From Planctomycetales bacterium (GTDB taxonomy: Bacteria > Planctomycetota > SZUA-567), in the NCBI GenBank assembly GCA_025997475.1, contig BNUQ01000006.1, positions 1-64,000 on the forward strand: 64,000 nucleotides of DNA. Direction: 5' to 3'. This document shows positions 61,251 to 64,000 of this stretch, in pieces. The notes beneath the pieces were generated by a model. It was not told the origin of the DNA. It saw nothing but the letters and a program-made list of their open reading frames with translations, and ran no database searches. The translations under genes and the position numbers were made by a program. Numbering within the stretch: the stretch's first letter is position 1; the number at the start of each line of letters is the position of its first letter.

Positions 61251-62954
61251 TCAGTCCAACTTCTTCGCCACCGACAGCACTTCGCCGATGGTGGTTACGC
61301 CTTCAAAGACCTTGCGGATGCCGTCGTCGAGCAAGGTGTGCATTCCGTCCTGCACCGCCTGGCGGCGGATGTTGTCCGTGGTGTCCAAGTTAAACGTCAT
61401 CTCGCGAATCCGTGACGACATAATCATAATTTCATAAATCCCGCGCCGCCCTTTGAAGCCGATATTTTTGCAGTTGTCGCACCCTTGTCCGGCGTAGTAT
61501 TGGTTCATCGCAATCACTTCGTCTTTCACGCCGGCGCTTTTCAACAGCGGAACCTCCGGCGGAATCTCGTGTTTGCAGTCGGGACAAATCCGCCGAATCA
61601 GCCGTTGCGCCAGCACCGCCTGCACGGAACTCGCCACCAAAAACGGCGGCACGCCCATATCAATCAAACGGGTAATCGACGCCGGCGCGTCGTTGGTGTG
61701 CAACGTGCTGAACACCAAGTGTCCGGTCAGCGCCGCTTCAATCGCGATTTTCGCCGTTTCGCCGTCGCGGATTTCGCCGACTAAAATAATGTTCGGCGCC
61801 TGCCGCAACATCGCGCGAATGATTTTGTCGAACGTCATTCCCGCGCGCCGGTTGACCTGCGCCTGATTGATGCCGGTGATGTTGTATTCGACCGGGTCTT
61901 CCGCCGTAATCAACTTGCGGTCGGAGCGGTTTAACTCGTTCAGCGCCGCGTAGAGCGTCGTCGTTTTGCCGGAACCGGTCGGTCCCGTAACCAACATAAT
62001 TCCGTTGGGGCGTTTGATGAGCGAGTTGAAAATCGCGTAGTCGTCGTCGGCGAAACCGAGTTGTTGCACGCCGAACATCACGGACTCTTTGTCGAGAATT
62101 CGCATCACCATACTTTCGCCGTGCACCGCCGGCAAACTGTTGACGCGCAAATCAATCTGCCGCCCCAACACCGACAGTTTGATGCGTCCGTCCTGCGGTT
62201 TGCGTTTTTCCGCCATATTCATTTTCGCCATAATTTTCAGGCGCGCCAAAATCGCGCCCTGCAACCGTTTCGGCGGGCTGTCAACTTCGTAGCACTCGCC
62301 GTCGATGCGGTAGCGAATGCGCAGGCGGTCCGCCATCGGCTCGACGTGAATGTCGGACGCGCGACTGCGCACGGCTTCGCTGATAATCAACGTTACCAAG
62401 CGAATGACCGGCGCGTCGGAGGCGTCCATTTCGCCGTCTTCGGCAAGCAATTCTTCGTTTTTGAACTCAATGTTCGACTCGGTGAATTCGGTGATGGCGC
62501 TGTCGATGGCGCTGTCGGTCGCGCCGTAATGTTTGGCGAGCGCGTTGTCGATGTCGGTTTTGCTGGCGAGCACGCATTCGACTTTGCAGTCAATCAGGAA
62601 GCGCAGGTTGTCGAGCATTTCCAAGTCGAGCGGCTCGCTGACGGCAATCGTCAGCGTTTCGTCTTCGAGAAAAATCGGGACGAGATGATGCTCGCGCACG
62701 AAATCGACCGGCACCATATCGATGACGCCGGGGTCGATGTCGAGGTCTTCGAGGTCAACGATGTCCATTCCGAACTGGTCGGCGAGGGCGCGGACGAGGT
62801 CTTCGGGCTTGACGTAGCCGAGTTCGATAAGCACGTCGCCGAGGCGCTCGCGCCCCAACTCTTTTTGTTTCGTCATCGCCGTGCGCAAGTCGTCTTCGGT
62901 GATGAAGCCCATTTCGACCAAGATGTCGCCGATGCGTTTCGCGGTGCTTGCCAT
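61251..62954 (-). CDS. gspE: Type II secretion / type IV pilus assembly ATPase (GspE/PilB)
   Basis: 567 residues. N-terminal MshEN domains (~1-150: ILVEMGFITEDDLRTAMTKQ), Walker A LVTGPTGSGKTTTLYAALNE, Asp box VEYNITGINQAQVNRRAGMT, Walker B ILVGEIRDGETAKIAIEAAL, and a Cys-rich zinc motif ICPDCKHEIPP...CDNCKNIG. Hexameric ATPase that works with GspF-type proteins (39441-40706). Start ATG 62954 with AAAGGGAC upstream. Confidence 0.95.
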   Translation of the reverse strand: MASTAKRIGDILVEMGFITEDDLRTAMTKQKELGRERLGDVLIELGYVKPEDLVRALADQFGMDIVDLEDLDIDPGVIDMVPVDFVREHHLVPIFLEDETLTIAVSEPLDLEMLDNLRFLIDCKVECVLASKTDIDNALAKHYGATDSAIDSAITEFTESNIEFKNEELLAEDGEMDASDAPVIRLVTLIISEAVRSRASDIHVEPMADRLRIRYRIDGECYEVDSPPKRLQGAILARLKIMAKMNMAEKRKPQDGRIKLSVLGRQIDLRVNSLPAVHGESMVMRILDKESVMFGVQQLGFADDDYAIFNSLIKRPNGIMLVTGPTGSGKTTTLYAALNELNRSDRKLITAEDPVEYNITGINQAQVNRRAGMTFDKIIRAMLRQAPNIILVGEIRDGETAKIAIEAALTGHLVFSTLHTNDAPASITRLIDMGVPPFLVASSVQAVLAQRLIRRICPDCKHEIPPEVPLLKSAGVKDEVIAMNQYYAGQGCDNCKNIGFKGRRGIYEIMIMSSRIREMTFNLDTTDNIRRQAVQDGMHTLLDDGIRKVFEGVTTIGEVLSVAKKLD

Positions 62955-62995
62955 TGCTCTTGTCCCTTTGTCATGACCAAAAACGATAAAGCGGT

Positions 62996-63310
62996 TTATG
63001 AAACTTCGACGCCGTTTTTTTGAATTTCGTGCAACAAGCCGCCGTAATCTTCTTCCGGCACGACGACGTGCGGCTCAATGCGCCAGTCGATTTTTTCCCG
63101 CAATCGCCAAATCGGCGGAATGACTTGAAAAAAATCGCCGACCCAGTGACGCACGACAAACGCCACGTCAATATCGCTGTCGGCGTGCGGACTGCCTTTG
63201 GCGAAAGAGCCGAAAAGATACGTTTTTTCAATCGGCATCGGGAAGCCGCTGTTTTTTACCAGCGTCGCATATGCTTTCACTTTATTGATAATATCTTCTC
63301 TTTTATCCAT
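62996..63310 (-). CDS. Minimal nucleotidyltransferase (MNT) protein
   Basis: 104 residues from ATG 63310. KTYLFGSFAKGSPHADSDID is the pol-beta-type GSx(10)DxD nucleotidyltransferase motif. Similar proteins pair with HEPN partners in toxin-antitoxin systems, with the MNT inactivating the HEPN by AMPylation; no HEPN gene is adjacent here. Solitary MNT proteins also exist. Confidence 0.85.
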   Translation of the reverse strand: MDKREDIINKVKAYATLVKNSGFPMPIEKTYLFGSFAKGSPHADSDIDVAFVVRHWVGDFFQVIPPIWRLREKIDWRIEPHVVVPEEDYGGLLHEIQKNGVEVS

Positions 63311-63356
63311 TCGCGTTTGACAACCTCCGCCAGTCGCCCTGCAAGGGCGACATACA

Positions 63357-63568
63357 TTAGCCCAGGGTAAGGCACACGTTCTACCGTGCCGCAACCCTGG
63401 GCAAAAGGTCGCGAAGCGACTATCCGACAGTCCCGCCGTTAGGCGGCGTCTCGACGCGAAGCGTCGATTTAGCGCGGCAAAGAACGCCGCGACGCTGTCG
63501 GATTTATTTATCAATCAACCGCTACCCAGGGTTGCGGCGCGAAGAGCGTTCGCCTTACCCTGGGCTAA
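63357..63568. repeat. REP-like palindromic element, 212 bp
   Basis: Outer arms TTAGCCCAGGGTAAGGC (63357-63373) and GCCTTACCCTGGGCTAA (63552-63568), middle arms GCCGCAACCCTGGG/CCCAGGGTTGCGGC, and inner CCGACAG/CTGTCGG and CGACGCGAAGCGTCG palindromes. The gap from 63311 to 63654 holds nothing else that I can support. Confidence 0.8.
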
Positions 63569-63654
63569 CATATTTTGCGCTTTCAGCGCGATTAGCGGAT
63601 TAATGACAAATAAGAACACCATAAAGTTCGTTAAATTAAACGACAATAGAAATT

Positions 63655-64000
63655 TTACGCTCGCGCCAGTTTTTCGCCCCATTCCCGCGCCTGCGCCAAT
63701 TTCGCCGTTTGTTTTTCGATGTCGGCGGTGTCGCGGGTGCCGGCGACGACGATGGTGTCAACCACGTCGAAGCCGACAAATTTCAACATCGCCGCGGTGT
63801 TCGCCAAATACGGCTTGAATTTTTCGGCGTCGGGATTGCCCTGCGTTACACCGAGAAGCAACTTCTTTTCGCCGCGCAACAAATTGGTGAAATCCGGGCG
63901 CAAAAAAGCGTAGAGCCGGTCAACCAACAATTTCGTCTGCGCGGTCATCTGCCACATATACAGCGGAAACGCCAACATCAGCGCCGACGCCGCCTGAATT
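63655..64000 (-). CDS. Flavodoxin-like NAD(P)H:FMN oxidoreductase (5' end beyond window)
   Basis: About 115 residues visible, frame open to the right edge, so the start lies outside. QAASALMLAFPLYMWQMTAQ then TKLLVDRLYAF matches the FMN-binding AD..vfafPlYv......k..lDr.. of the flavodoxin-like NADPH quinone reductase/azoreductase family; GEKKLLLGVTQGNPDAEKF follows. Cytosolic, substrate unknown. Confidence 0.75.
   Translation of the reverse strand, partial: IQAASALMLAFPLYMWQMTAQTKLLVDRLYAFLRPDFTNLLRGEKKLLLGVTQGNPDAEKFKPYLANTAAMLKFVGFDVVDTIVVAGTRDTADIEKQTAKLAQAREWGEKLARA

Noticed and set aside
62061..63023. 320-residue plus-strand ORF
   Set aside because: Antisense to gspE; no motif, same compositional artefact. 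The 261-residue frame over argG (1721-2506) was rejected likewise.

Overview
The window looks like a chromosomal contig from an uncultured Gram-negative bacterium with a high-coding-density, GC-rich but homopolymer-rich genome. It encodes lipoprotein signal peptidase, type II secretion or type IV pilus parts (GspE/PilB-like and GspF/PilC-like), HslU, ClpP, bacterial acetyl-CoA carboxylase subunits, ThrS, BioB, ArgG, ArgB and ParB. The gene style (SPFH protein with a multi-pass N-terminus, FKBP/DUF2059 neighbours, GGCTTTAGCC-type and CCCAGGGTT-type palindromic repeats) would fit the Planctomycetota/Verrucomicrobiota/Lentisphaerota group. That placement is an inference and no marker here settles it.

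Layout. 1-7.1 kb: chromosomal genes: a partial archaemetzincin-type metalloprotease, tRNA-His, argG, a metal-efflux permease, a six-hairpin-glycosidase-like protein, an L,D-transpeptidase fold without its cysteine, DUF4416, and tRNA-Lys. 7.1-34.7 kb: a decayed RP4/MOBP-like integrative conjugative or mobilizable element lying between tRNA-Lys and tRNA-Arg. It has two paralogous integrases in opposite orientation (both frameshifted), an intact IS5/IS427-group insertion sequence, a probable TrbL tail, a type IA topoisomerase, a one-polypeptide restriction-modification enzyme, a TraG coupling protein, a TraF peptidase, a relaxase with an extra nuclease-like domain, a giant MutS-like/methylase/SNF2 helicase protein split by a frameshift, an ArdC-like protein, and a TraJ-like/oriT/TraL-like/TraM-like relaxosome region. 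Most mating-pair genes are missing, apparently lost by an IS-associated deletion.

34.7-49 kb: housekeeping genes: hslU, pirin, aldo-keto reductase/ferredoxin, parB, gspF, a flippase-like membrane protein, accB, a hicBA toxin-antitoxin pair, accC, a degenerate IS, thrS, bioB, tRNA-Phe and lspA. 49.2-52.3 kb: a duplication-flanked cassette. Two ~465-bp direct repeats carrying lspA sequence enclose an AT-richer block with a candidate structured RNA ending in a perfect terminator, a small charged protein, a multi-pass membrane protein and a GIY-YIG nuclease-like protein, followed by an lspA-folC chimera and an IS relic. This is the best candidate for an undescribed system. 52.5-64 kb: an HflK-like SPFH protein, DUF2059, FKBP, ClpP, a UbiA-like protein, argB, a GT87-like glycosyltransferase interrupted by a G16 tract (candidate phase variation), xseB, rpiB, gspE, a minimal nucleotidyltransferase and a partial flavodoxin-like oxidoreductase.

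Two genome-wide traits stand out. Nearly every longer intergenic gap carries heptanucleotide repeats (TTAATTG, TTAATTC or AGAGTTG/T units) arranged as inverted arms around a short core. Several genes, mostly in the mobile element, are broken exactly at homopolymers; this may be real decay, phase variation, or homopolymer error in the assembly, and the sequence alone cannot tell these apart.
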